DNA from: Candidatus Martarchaeota archaeon | Lineage (GTDB): Archaea > Micrarchaeota > Micrarchaeia > Micrarchaeales > Micrarchaeaceae | Reading direction: 5' to 3' | Assembly (NCBI GenBank): GCA_023485545.1 | Contig: JAMCZI010000030.1 | Coordinates: forward strand, 1-47,064 | Length of the DNA stretch: 47,064 bases | Translations under genes and position numbers: made by a program | The notes under the pieces: model-generated | Told to the model about the DNA's origin: nothing | What the model saw: only the letters and a program-made list of their open reading frames with translations | Databases searched by the model: none | In this document: piece after piece, positions 7,638 to 14,792 of the stretch | Layout: every line of letters starts with the position of its first letter | How positions within the stretch are numbered: the stretch's first letter is position 1

Positions 7638-8126
7638 TTGGATTCGCGCCATCTGATAGTGGGACTGGACGTGGGCAAAAACTCCGCGATAGCGTGCCTT
7701 GATCTTCACGGCAACATAGTTCTCTTGATGCACGGTGTCTCGATGGGCTTCGATGGCATGGTTGAGGCCATAAGGGAGGCTGGAGTCCCATCGATTATCG
7801 CAGGCGACAAGAAGAACACCAATGCGCTCATAAGAAGGATAAATGCAGCGTTCAACGCCAGGCTGTTCGAGCCGCAGTCGGACATATCGCTCGAGGAGAA
7901 GAGGAATGCGGTTAAAGGCACAGGGATAAAGAACGAGCATGAGCGGGATGCTTACGCAGCTGCTTTCAAGGCGTACAATAATTACGTCAGCAAGCTGAAG
8001 CACGTCGAGCGGGTTGCTTCGAAGAGAAGTTTCCACCAGAAAGAAGCGGACATGATAATGTCAAAAGTGATATCAAGGTATTCGGTCAGCGAGGCGCTAG
8101 AGGGGAAGAAAGCAAACAGGCGCTGA
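7638..8126 (+). CDS. DUF460-like RNase H-fold protein (short form)
   Basis: A 162-aa product starting with TTG; a GGTGA at 7628-7632 is the likely ribosome binding site. The N-terminus L-I-V-G-L-D-V-G-K-N-S-A-I-A-C-L-D is the first strand pair of the RuvC/RNase H fold, with the acidic D where catalytic members have one, followed by the I-A-G-D-K-K-N strand and the N-E-H-E-R-D-A-Y-A-A segment that resembles the last acidic helix of this fold. Archaeal DUF460 proteins have this domain plus a long C-terminal region; here only the domain and a short basic tail are present. The function is unknown in the family. It lies in line with its neighbours with gaps of 8 and 9 nt, so it is probably co-transcribed. 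Confidence 0.65.
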   Translation: MDSRHLIVGLDVGKNSAIACLDLHGNIVLLMHGVSMGFDGMVEAIREAGVPSIIAGDKKNTNALIRRINAAFNARLFEPQSDISLEEKRNAVKGTGIKNEHERDAYAAAFKAYNNYVSKLKHVERVASKRSFHQKEADMIMSKVISRYSVSEALEGKKANRR

Positions 8127-8135
8127 GGTGTATTC

Positions 8136-8903
8136 ATGCTTGCAGAAAAATCCCATAGGACAAAGCAGAGGGCGCCGCGCGGCAGGACTGAAACGCGCAT
8201 TCTTGCAAAAGCAAACCTTATACCGATAAAGTCTATGGTATACACAATCATGTTCGCAGAAAAAGTACTGAGCGAGGTAGCTTCGGAAAAGGAGATACCA
8301 AAGCTTAGCGCAGCGGATGCGTCGCTCTACAGGCTAAGAAAGCTCTACAAAGAGTTGGACTCAGGGAAACAGCAGGATATGCAAAGGGTGCATTCCGAGC
8401 TCAACTCCGCAGTCAACAATTATGTCAGGCTCATCTACTCCCTGAATTTCGAATCAAGGACGCGGGTCTCATATGAGTGCGAAAGGCTCAGGCTGCCAAA
8501 GAACAGCATAGTAAGCTTCCCGATTGAGAACCCGTACGGGAAGCACGACTGCGCCGCGCTCATGTGCGCACACCTGTACGTCCAGCCGCTCAGGTCGATG
8601 CACGCAGCTTTCAGCGAGGCGGAGAAGATGCTGTCACTGCAGAAGGCCTTCGGCATGAGAGGCATGCATTCGGAAGCAATAAATTCATTGGCTCTTAATA
8701 ATAAGAGGCTGAAGTCCTATATAGCAAAAGCGGAAGGGGGCGGCCTGAACGTGCTGGAACTGGAGCAGAAAAAGGAGGAATTCGCATCCAAGTTCGCCAA
8801 GATATCTGCCGAGAATGACCTTGGGATCACGGATCTTGCGCTGCACAGGCTTGACCCCGGCACGCTATCGGAAATGAATGCCAAAAGGCTGTCGCGCAGG
8901 TAG
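8136..8903 (+). CDS. Uncharacterised helical protein
   Basis: A 255-aa protein with no signal peptide and no membrane helix. The N-terminus is strongly basic (K-S-H-R-T-K-Q-R-A-P-R-G-R-T), followed by mostly helical charged sequence and a coiled-coil-like region near 215-235 (L-E-Q-K-K-E-E-F-A-S-K-F-A-K). Only two cysteines are visible, in the middle of the protein. I do not recognise the family. It follows the DUF460-like gene after 9 nt. Its stop codon is only 2 nt before the first base of tRNA-Glu, so the tRNA is probably carried on the same transcript. The basic tail suggests nucleic-acid binding, but this is weak inference. Confidence 0.6.
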   Translation: MLAEKSHRTKQRAPRGRTETRILAKANLIPIKSMVYTIMFAEKVLSEVASEKEIPKLSAADASLYRLRKLYKELDSGKQQDMQRVHSELNSAVNNYVRLIYSLNFESRTRVSYECERLRLPKNSIVSFPIENPYGKHDCAALMCAHLYVQPLRSMHAAFSEAEKMLSLQKAFGMRGMHSEAINSLALNNKRLKSYIAKAEGGGLNVLELEQKKEEFASKFAKISAENDLGITDLALHRLDPGTLSEMNAKRLSRR

Positions 8904-8905
8904 GT

Positions 8906-8980
8906 GCTCAGATCGTCTAGTCCGGTCAAGGACGCGGCCCTCTCAAGGCCGAAACCCGGGTTCAAATCCCGGTCCGAGCA
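8906..8980 (+). tRNA. tRNA-Glu(CUC)
   Basis: Acceptor GCTCAGA (8906-8912) with TCCGAGC (8973-8979), discriminator A at 8980. D-stem GTCT/GGAC. Anticodon stem CGGCC/GGCCG with loop CTCTCAA, anticodon CTC. T-stem CCGGG/CCCGG with loop TTCAAAT. The fifth acceptor pair is A5-C68, the only mismatch in that stem. There is no intron. It begins 2 nt after the stop codon of the preceding gene. Confidence 0.9.
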
Positions 8981-9063
8981 ATTGTGCATTCGCATTGTTG
9001 CGAGAAGTACATGCGCATGCTTCTGCTCCTGACTTATTGAAGCTGCCCAAGAATGCTGCGCCG

Positions 9064-9543
9064 TCACTGCGTATTGGATATGTATACGCATGAGAGGCTT
9101 GAATCTGAGGGGCAGCTGTTCTCAGCCGCAACGCTTACGAGGTAGGTGCCCTGCGATTCTGTGAGCGAGCCGCTCACGTTTGACGGAGTATATGCCGCCA
9201 CGTCGCTTGGCCCGGCATCTGTGCTGACGACAAATACGACCTCGTGGCCTATTCCTCCAGAAGGAGTGCCTATGTATATGTTTGATACGCTCTGCGGCAC
9301 CTGTATCAGGACAAGCTGCTTGGCGGGGGAGCCCTCGGAGCCGACCACCTGCGCTATGGACGCGAGCTTTGATGCGGTCTGCTGTGCCTCTGTCGTTGAA
9401 AGAGTGGAGCTCGACGCAGCAATCTGGACGAATGCGAGCACAACTATTGGCAGGAGTATTATCAAGCCGAACGAGAGCGTTATAAGAAGCTCAAGGCTGG
9501 ACTGGCCTTTCCTGCCCTTTGCGCTGTGCCGCTTTGCTCCCAT
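9064..9543 (-). CDS. Type IV pilin-like protein with class III signal peptide
   Basis: A 159-aa protein. A basic N-terminus (M-G-A-K-R-H-S-A-K-G-R-K) precedes the motif G-Q-S-S-L-E-L-L and a hydrophobic helix (about residues 20-43). The K-G-Q-S-S-L-E pattern is the class III signal peptide of euryarchaeal/DPANN pilins, cut before the Q and assembled by archaeal type IV pilus machinery. The outer part is Ser/Thr/Val-rich with two cysteines near the C-terminus that could form a disulfide. It starts 4 nt after the CBS gene's stop and is probably co-transcribed with it. No prepilin peptidase or pilus ATPase is in this window. Confidence 0.78.
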   Translation of the reverse strand: MGAKRHSAKGRKGQSSLELLITLSFGLIILLPIVVLAFVQIAASSSTLSTTEAQQTASKLASIAQVVGSEGSPAKQLVLIQVPQSVSNIYIGTPSGGIGHEVVFVVSTDAGPSDVAAYTPSNVSGSLTESQGTYLVSVAAENSCPSDSSLSCVYISNTQ

Positions 9544-9547
9544 TTGA

Positions 9548-10684
9548 TTACTCCACCCCCTGCGTGCTCTCCTGCCTATACATGTCTATCTTCCGTTCCT
9601 TGAGTTTTATAAACTTCTCGCGCGCACGCTTCAGGAGCTCAGAGAACGTCTTCTCGAACAGGAAGTCGGATGCGTCAGCCTTTATCGTACCCTGATTCGC
9701 AGTTGCTATCCTGAGCTCCATCTCGTACCTTTTGCCCTTGCCGCCTTTCACGTTTAGATGCATGTAGTTTATCTGTATGCCCCTCGAATCGCCCAGCTTC
9801 TCCATCAAGGATTTGAGCTCAGCGCGCATCTCGTTCTCGTACTCGGCAGTTTTCCTGTCTATTCCTGAAATGATGAAGCGGCTCTCCTCTATGCGGCGCC
9901 TGGAGACGACGTTCTGCAGCAGGTCGTGCACAGTGAGGATACCTACCGGCTTCTGGCCGTTCAGTATTATCAGCGAGGATATCTTATTTTCTACGAGCTC
10001 CCTCGCCGCGTCGTAAAGTGTCTTGGTGTGCTGCAGCACTCTCGGATTCTTCTCCAGCACCGTCTTTATCGGGACGTTCGAAGGATAATATGCCTTTGTC
10101 TGCATCTCTGGCAGCCTTGAGCTCACGTTGGAGTATTTGCTAACAAGGTCGAAGTTTGTCAGCAGGCCGTCGAACTTCCCGTTGGTCAGCACTACGAGCC
10201 TGTTCACGTTGTTGTCCTGCATCGCCCTTCTCGCCTGAGCTATGTTGGCGTCGCCATCTATCGCAATCACTGGTGAGGTCATGGCCTCTGATACCTTCGA
10301 TTCCTCAAGCATATGCAGCGACAGCATCATCTTTAGCATTGTGGTCCTGTCTATAACGCCCTCTATCTTCCCTCCCTTGATGTACGGTATCGCCTTCGAC
10401 TTGGTAAGCAGGAAACGCTCTGCGAGCATGTCCACAGTCATGCTGTCATCCGCAGACTTGATGCGCCTGACAAAACCTTCCACCTTCTGCCCCTTGGAGA
10501 GGTACAGCACGCCCTTAGACCTGTATATGGAGCGCATGTCAACTATGCCGTAATACTTGCCAGCCTTGGTCACTATGACCGCGGGATTCTTCGCGAGTTT
10601 TGGTATTACGGATGTGACAGGCTCAGACGAGTCTATTATCGGTACCTTCGAAATAAGATTTGACGGTATGCTTCTATGTTCCAT
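9548..10684 (-). CDS. CBS-domain protein with C-terminal alpha/beta domain
   Basis: A 378-aa cytosolic protein. About 280 residues form CBS repeats, probably four in two Bateman pairs: A-V-I-V-T-K-A-G-K-Y-Y-G-I-V-D near 35, A-I-P-Y-I-K-G-G-K-I-E-G-V-I-D near 100, N-R-L-V-V-L-T-N-G-K-F-D-G-L near 160, and S-S-L-I-I-L-N-G-Q-K-P-V-G-I-L near 240. CBS pairs bind adenine nucleotides and regulate partner domains. The C-terminal 100 residues (helix, I-Q-I-N-Y-M-H-L-N-V strand, basic helix) have a beta-alpha-beta pattern like ribosome-hibernation (HPF-type) domains; this is a suggestion only. A TATA at 10706-10714 lies 26 nt upstream, indicating a leaderless start. The pilin follows after 4 nt. Confidence 0.82.
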   Translation of the reverse strand: MEHRSIPSNLISKVPIIDSSEPVTSVIPKLAKNPAVIVTKAGKYYGIVDMRSIYRSKGVLYLSKGQKVEGFVRRIKSADDSMTVDMLAERFLLTKSKAIPYIKGGKIEGVIDRTTMLKMMLSLHMLEESKVSEAMTSPVIAIDGDANIAQARRAMQDNNVNRLVVLTNGKFDGLLTNFDLVSKYSNVSSRLPEMQTKAYYPSNVPIKTVLEKNPRVLQHTKTLYDAARELVENKISSLIILNGQKPVGILTVHDLLQNVVSRRRIEESRFIISGIDRKTAEYENEMRAELKSLMEKLGDSRGIQINYMHLNVKGGKGKRYEMELRIATANQGTIKADASDFLFEKTFSELLKRAREKFIKLKERKIDMYRQESTQGVE

Positions 10685-10705
10685 TCTTTCACCCTGTTTT
10701 TCACC

Positions 10706-10714
10706 TTATAAATA
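10706..10714 (-). promoter_or_regulatory. TATA box of the CBS-pilin operon
   Basis: TATTTATAA on the minus strand, centre 10710, 26 nt from the ATG at 10684: a leaderless geometry. Confidence 0.5.
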
Positions 10715-10739
10715 CAGATAATATATCGTGCAGGAGAAC

Positions 10740-10748
10740 TTATAAATA
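10740..10748 (+). promoter_or_regulatory. TATA box of tRNA-Cys
   Basis: TTATAAATA centred at 10744 predicts a start near 10770, about 5 nt before the mature tRNA-Cys 5' end. Confidence 0.5.
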
Positions 10749-10774
10749 GCATTATACAGGAAAATATATGCTTC

Positions 10775-10845
10775 GCCAGGATGGCAGATCGGCTATGCGG
10801 CCGCCTGCAGAGCGGCATAGGAGGGTCCAACTCCCTCTCCTGGCT
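10775..10845 (+). tRNA. tRNA-Cys(GCA)
   Basis: Acceptor GCCAGGA (10775-10781) pairs fully with TCCTGGC (10838-10844), discriminator T at 10845 as expected for tRNA-Cys. A three-pair D-stem GCA/TGC has the loop GATCGGCTA. Anticodon stem GCCGC/GCGGC has loop CTGCAGA, anticodon GCA. T-stem GAGGG/CCCTC has the T-loop TCCAACT, in which position 55 is C instead of the almost universal U (pseudouridine). There is no intron and CCA is not encoded. Confidence 0.87.
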
Positions 10846-10911
10846 TTATCCAACTAGCGTGGCTGCACTGCGTCAGCTTATTTTCTATTGGTGCAGCAGC
10901 GCCGCAATACC

Positions 10912-10920
10912 ATTAAATAT
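10912..10920 (+). promoter_or_regulatory. TATA-like element before the ThyX-like gene
   Basis: ATTAAATAT predicts initiation near 10942, just before the ATG at 10948. This argues against the longer frame opening at 10888. Confidence 0.4.
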
Positions 10921-10947
10921 CTGGTTCAGTTACAGTATTCCGATTGC

Positions 10948-12729
10948 ATGCCAGGGGTTGAAAAATACGTCGAACGCTTCAGCGAAGATGAGAGGAGGAT
11001 ACTCGGCCACTTCTTCACAAATATGGACAGCCCAGTATACGGGCTAACCAACATGTCTAACGAGGTTCAGGCGGGGCTGATAACGAGGTACTCACGCTCC
11101 TCAAAGAGCGTGAGGCGCATGATGCTTGATGAATTTCTGAAGGACAAGGACGGCTACTACGAAGGCCTTGAAAGCTATCTCGGTGCGCTGGATTCGATGA
11201 AAGAATTCAAGGTTGGGGGTCCGCGCGCTTCCGAGCTGTTCGGCAAGGTTCTGGCGCAGTACGGCGACGATTCCGTTGCTGATCTGGCGTCTGACAGCGT
11301 AATATTCGACGGGGTGGATCAGATACAGGCCAAGCTTCTGGAGGATTCCAGATTGGCAGGCTATATAGAGAAGTCGACGAGGTACGTTGACTTTACCAAG
11401 AAGGTGGTGATAGACAACGAGGGTTTTATCATAGGCACTTCCGATACGGAAGGAAGCTACCTGTACAAGATTTATCCCACGGTACTTGATTCGAGCGTGG
11501 CCAACCAGTACGTTAGCACGATGGACTCTCTCTTCGATTCGATGAAGCAGATGCTGAAGGAGGTAAGGAAAATTCTCAGGGAGAGAAGCCCGCTGGAGGA
11601 ACAGGTACTTGAGATAACTGTCGGAGGGAAGCGCATGCCCGTGAAATATGCGGACATAGATGCGCTTCCAGGCATAAAGGATGCGGAGGCGGAAAAGGAG
11701 AAGTACAGAAAGGCGTACAACGAATCGGTTAGAGCGCAGTCCTTCGACATCGCGAGGGGGCTTCTTCCAGCTGCTACGATAACAAACCTGGGGTGGCATT
11801 CTACATACAGGACGTTCAGGCATTCGATAATCAAGATGCTCGGTGACCAGTATCTGCCGATAAACGATACAGCCAGGCTAGCATACAAGCAGCTTGAGGC
11901 GATGGGAAAGCCGCTGATAGAGGACATATCCGGAAGGCATGGAGAGGAGGAGATGGAGCATGTCAGGGGCAGGGACAGCGCACTGCACAACATCGCAGAA
12001 GGACTGCGGGGAAAGGGCGGCACGGATGGAAGGAGCGTAAGGCTCCTCAGGAGCGAGGATGATGCGGAGGCATCGCTTTTTGTAGCGGCTGCCGCGCTCT
12101 ACCCTCACCTTGACATGCCGTTCAATGAAGTGGCCGAAGCGCTCAGATCGCGAGGGGCAGAAGGCGTGTCAGAGGTGATAAAGGCGGCAAACTCCGGAAG
12201 GCTGAACAGGAGGCATAAGGCGCCGAGGGCGTTCGAGCTTTCACATTCAGTGTTTGAAATAGAGGGGAATTTCGGGATATACCGCGACCTGCAGAGGAAC
12301 CGCTTTGCGCTCCAGATAAGGCAGCAGTTCGGGATAGGCAACGGATTCGACATACCCACCATAATAAGCGGCACACAGCTGGAGAGCATGTTCGTAGACA
12401 GGATAGAGGCGGCGGAATCGCTGTACAAGGAAATGGCAGAAGTGCTGCCGGTATACGCGCCGCTCGCAGTGACGTTTGCGCACAGGACCAGATGGCTGAT
12501 GGGGCTTGATGCAAGGGAAGCACAGTGGATGATAGAGCTCAGGACAGGAAGGCAGGGCCACCCAGACTACAGAAGGGTAATGCAGAACGTGTATAACGAA
12601 CTCAATTCCGCGAACCCGTCAATAGCCAACAGTGCAACGATGCAGTTCACTGACATGGGACAGTATGACCTCGCGAGGCTGACCGCAGTTTATACGAGGA
12701 TCAAGAAGCTGGAGAGGAAGGAAGGCTAG
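10948..12729 (+). CDS. Tandem ThyX-superfamily protein (FAD-dependent thymidylate synthase-like)
   Basis: A 593-aa protein built of two ThyX-like halves. The first half shows G-D-D-S-V-A-D-L-A-S (ThyX has G-H-x-S-x-x-E-H), then L-L-E-D-S-R-L-A-G-Y and E-K-S-T-R-Y-V-D-F, where ThyX has R-H-R-x-x-S-x-N-E-x-S-x-R-Y. The second half has I-Y-R-D-L-Q-R-N-R-F-A-L-Q, resembling the R-D-L-Q-R-H-R form of long ThyX-like proteins. The key R-H-R is E-D-S in one half and R-N-R in the other, so true dUMP methylation is uncertain. The frame opens at 10888, but an A/T element at 10912-10920 and the natural N-terminus (M-P-G-V-E-K-Y) favour ATG 10948. Its stop overlaps the archease stop in CTAG. Confidence 0.78.
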   Translation: MPGVEKYVERFSEDERRILGHFFTNMDSPVYGLTNMSNEVQAGLITRYSRSSKSVRRMMLDEFLKDKDGYYEGLESYLGALDSMKEFKVGGPRASELFGKVLAQYGDDSVADLASDSVIFDGVDQIQAKLLEDSRLAGYIEKSTRYVDFTKKVVIDNEGFIIGTSDTEGSYLYKIYPTVLDSSVANQYVSTMDSLFDSMKQMLKEVRKILRERSPLEEQVLEITVGGKRMPVKYADIDALPGIKDAEAEKEKYRKAYNESVRAQSFDIARGLLPAATITNLGWHSTYRTFRHSIIKMLGDQYLPINDTARLAYKQLEAMGKPLIEDISGRHGEEEMEHVRGRDSALHNIAEGLRGKGGTDGRSVRLLRSEDDAEASLFVAAAALYPHLDMPFNEVAEALRSRGAEGVSEVIKAANSGRLNRRHKAPRAFELSHSVFEIEGNFGIYRDLQRNRFALQIRQQFGIGNGFDIPTIISGTQLESMFVDRIEAAESLYKEMAEVLPVYAPLAVTFAHRTRWLMGLDAREAQWMIELRTGRQGHPDYRRVMQNVYNELNSANPSIANSATMQFTDMGQYDLARLTAVYTRIKKLERKEG

Positions 12730-13169
12730 ACGTCCAGCACTACTTTCGAGGATAGAACGCCGTTGGACTCGGTTATCTTCAGCGAATACCTAGAAACCCC
12801 CTTAACCTCGAACAGCGCGGCAGCCTCTGATTTTTCGACGGCATCCATTACCGCCCTGAACGAGATCTTTTTGCCGCGGCGGGATGAGGTTGATGACACC
12901 ACCCTGTAAGGGAAGAGGAATCTGGCAGCGGAGAGCGAGAGCGCTTTCTGGAGGGACGCCCAGAGCAGCTCTTCCATGTCGTTTGCTGATACGGAGAGCC
13001 TTATGCTCCTGCGCGGCGACATTGACGTGTCGAGCTTCTTTGCGTCATACATTATCCCGAACATCGCGTACAGCGAATTTGATATCAGCTCAGCAGGAGT
13101 GACGCCGTACGCTATGAATGCAACATCTGCAGTATGCGAAACGTACCTAAAGCCCTTCTTGTCCGGCAT
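12726..13169 (-). CDS. Archease (RtcB ligase cofactor)
   Basis: Small protein that helps the RtcB tRNA ligase turn over by promoting guanylylation. Seen: the N-terminal G-F-R-Y-V-S-H-T-A-D-V-A-F strand with the metal-binding H-T-A-D, the N-S-L-Y-A-M-F helix, the E-E-L-L-W-A-S-L segment, and a C-terminal A-A-A-L-F-E-V-K-G-V-S-R-Y-S-L-K-I strand. The frame opens at 13181 with TTG, but a TATA at 13198-13207 on this strand puts transcription start near 13176, so the ATG at 13169 (147 aa) is preferred. Archease fits a genome with intron-containing tRNAs, one of which is in this window. It is convergent with the ThyX-like gene, the stops overlapping by 4 nt. Confidence 0.9.
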   Translation of the reverse strand: MPDKKGFRYVSHTADVAFIAYGVTPAELISNSLYAMFGIMYDAKKLDTSMSPRRSIRLSVSANDMEELLWASLQKALSLSAARFLFPYRVVSSTSSRRGKKISFRAVMDAVEKSEAAALFEVKGVSRYSLKITESNGVLSSKVVLDV

Positions 13170-13197
13170 GGCAACCAACAACTATTATTAATACTAA

Positions 13198-13207
13198 TTT
13201 TATAATA
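13198..13207. promoter_or_regulatory. Shared A/T promoter element, archease/archaeosortase
   Basis: TTTTATAATA is centred near 13202. Reading right, a start near 13229 serves the archaeosortase; reading left, a start near 13176 serves archease. Both genes then have leaders of 7 to 20 nt. Confidence 0.45.
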
Positions 13208-13244
13208 CTCTATGTCCTGTGAAGAAAAGAGTAACTACTGAAAT

Positions 13245-14792
13245 GTGATGAAGCCCATTTCGGCTGAGGACAATGGTGCTTGCATGAGGTTCAACAACCG
13301 GTTTTTTGGCATTATAGTTGCCCTTGCAGCGCTCATCCTGGCGTACTACAATTCGCTCTCGATAAGCAGTTTCGTGATATCAGACTCTGATCCGTACACG
13401 TATGGCGTAGTAGTAATGCTGATGGGGCTCGTCTTCCTTTTCCTCGGAGTCAGGGATAAACATCTGGAACCTTCACCCACAGCCGTGTGGATTGGTGCTG
13501 GAAGCGCGCTCGTGGTAGCGTACGCGCTTCTGCTTGCATATGCGAGAGTGGCGCTCTCTTTTTGGTTTATCTCCTACAGGATAGATGTCCTGCTCATACC
13601 GGTATTCCTTGCAGGAATAGTGCTGGGCGTGTTCGGGCCGCGCGGGCTGCTTAGGCTGAAATACCAGATAATATACCTGTTTTTTGCATCAGGAGTCGTG
13701 CTCAGTCCGCTCATAGCGCTGAATGCTTCTTTTACCGGATTGAATGCAGGGCTGGTCTACACGTTGATAAAGGCGCTAGGCATTCCAGTTGTGAGGAGCG
13801 GGCTGGTGATAAGTGCCGCTTCATCAGGATCGATTTCGATCGCGTCGACATGCGCTGACATAGCGGCGTTCATTGCAATCGCGCTTTTCATGGTGCCGCT
13901 CGCGTATTTCTATGAAGGAAAGCCAACCAAGAAATTCGAATGGGTGGTATCTGGGGTTGCTCTGCTGTTCGTTTTCAACATATTCAGGATGTCGCTGATA
14001 GCAGTGCTTTGGGCGTACTACGGAATAGGGGAAGCGGTAGCAACATTCCACCTGTTTGTAGGCAGCGTGCTCTTCTACGCGAGCATAATAATAATGATAC
14101 TGATTGCAGGAAAGTTTAGGCTGAGACTCCCGTACCTGAGGGATTACATAATTGGGAGCAGAAAGAGCGGGAAGCTCAGCCCCAATATGCGTTACGCCGC
14201 GGTATGGGCAGTAGCTGCGGGATTGATTGCACTCGTACTGACAGCGCCATACTCATCCGCGCTGAACTTCGGATACTACGGTTTCTCCAAGTCGCTATCT
14301 GCAGAACAGAGTGCGTCGATAGGAGGCTTCCTTGAATCATCAATCAGAAACGCAGGATACTCCGAGGCTTACATTGGCAACGAAAGCGGATACTACGCGT
14401 TCGCCTTGACTAACGCGACGTCAGGAAGCAGGTATGTGCTGCTGTTCAATTACGGCGCAGGAAGCAGGACGGAAGTGCCTGCCTTCCCAAGGGCGGGAAA
14501 CAGGACGTACACTTATGAGACGCAGCACGGAGTTGCATTGACCGCTTTCTTAGGCACAGTTAACGGCACTATGGTCGCAGTGGACCAATTCAGCATGCCG
14601 TATAACGCTAGCGGGAAGTTTGTGGAGCTCAACTATTATTTCGTATCCAGCCCAGCCAATGCAAGCTACTGCGGGTACGAAGGAGGTTATGTTGACGGGA
14701 TATATACTGCGCTTTACAACGCGATGCTGCTCAGGACAGTGGCGGTGCAGCCAATGTGCGTGGCGTATAGCTATCTGAACTCGGTGGGATGA
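13245..14792 (+). CDS. Archaeosortase/exosortase-family membrane transpeptidase
   Basis: A polytopic membrane protein with about eight helices in the first 310 residues and a C-terminal outer domain of about 200 aa. The exosortase/archaeosortase catalytic set is visible: Cys in I-A-S-T-C-A-D-I-A-A-F (about residue 204), Arg in F-N-I-F-R-M-S-L (about 248) and His in T-F-H-L-F-V-G-S (about 268). These enzymes cleave C-terminal sorting signals of surface proteins and attach the product to a lipid. The C-terminal domain with NAT, NRT, NGT and NAS sequons sits where EpsI-like domains are found in some exosortases. Start: GTG 13245, next to ATG 13248; a later ATG at 13284 is possible. It overlaps the next gene by 4 nt. 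Confidence 0.85.
   Translation: MMKPISAEDNGACMRFNNRFFGIIVALAALILAYYNSLSISSFVISDSDPYTYGVVVMLMGLVFLFLGVRDKHLEPSPTAVWIGAGSALVVAYALLLAYARVALSFWFISYRIDVLLIPVFLAGIVLGVFGPRGLLRLKYQIIYLFFASGVVLSPLIALNASFTGLNAGLVYTLIKALGIPVVRSGLVISAASSGSISIASTCADIAAFIAIALFMVPLAYFYEGKPTKKFEWVVSGVALLFVFNIFRMSLIAVLWAYYGIGEAVATFHLFVGSVLFYASIIIMILIAGKFRLRLPYLRDYIIGSRKSGKLSPNMRYAAVWAVAAGLIALVLTAPYSSALNFGYYGFSKSLSAEQSASIGGFLESSIRNAGYSEAYIGNESGYYAFALTNATSGSRYVLLFNYGAGSRTEVPAFPRAGNRTYTYETQHGVALTAFLGTVNGTMVAVDQFSMPYNASGKFVELNYYFVSSPANASYCGYEGGYVDGIYTALYNAMLLRTVAVQPMCVAYSYLNSVG

Noticed and set aside
10768-10857. Leaderless 29-codon ORF starting at ATG 10768
   Set aside because: The frame runs through a complete tRNA-Cys gene, which explains the promoter and the sequence.
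10863-10899. GCTGCAC/GTGCAGC inverted repeat after tRNA-Cys
   Set aside because: The loop is over 20 nt and there is no T-run; too weak for a terminator or RNA call.
10888-10947. Upstream extension of the ThyX-like gene
   Set aside because: A TATA-like box lies within it and the added residues do not resemble the family.
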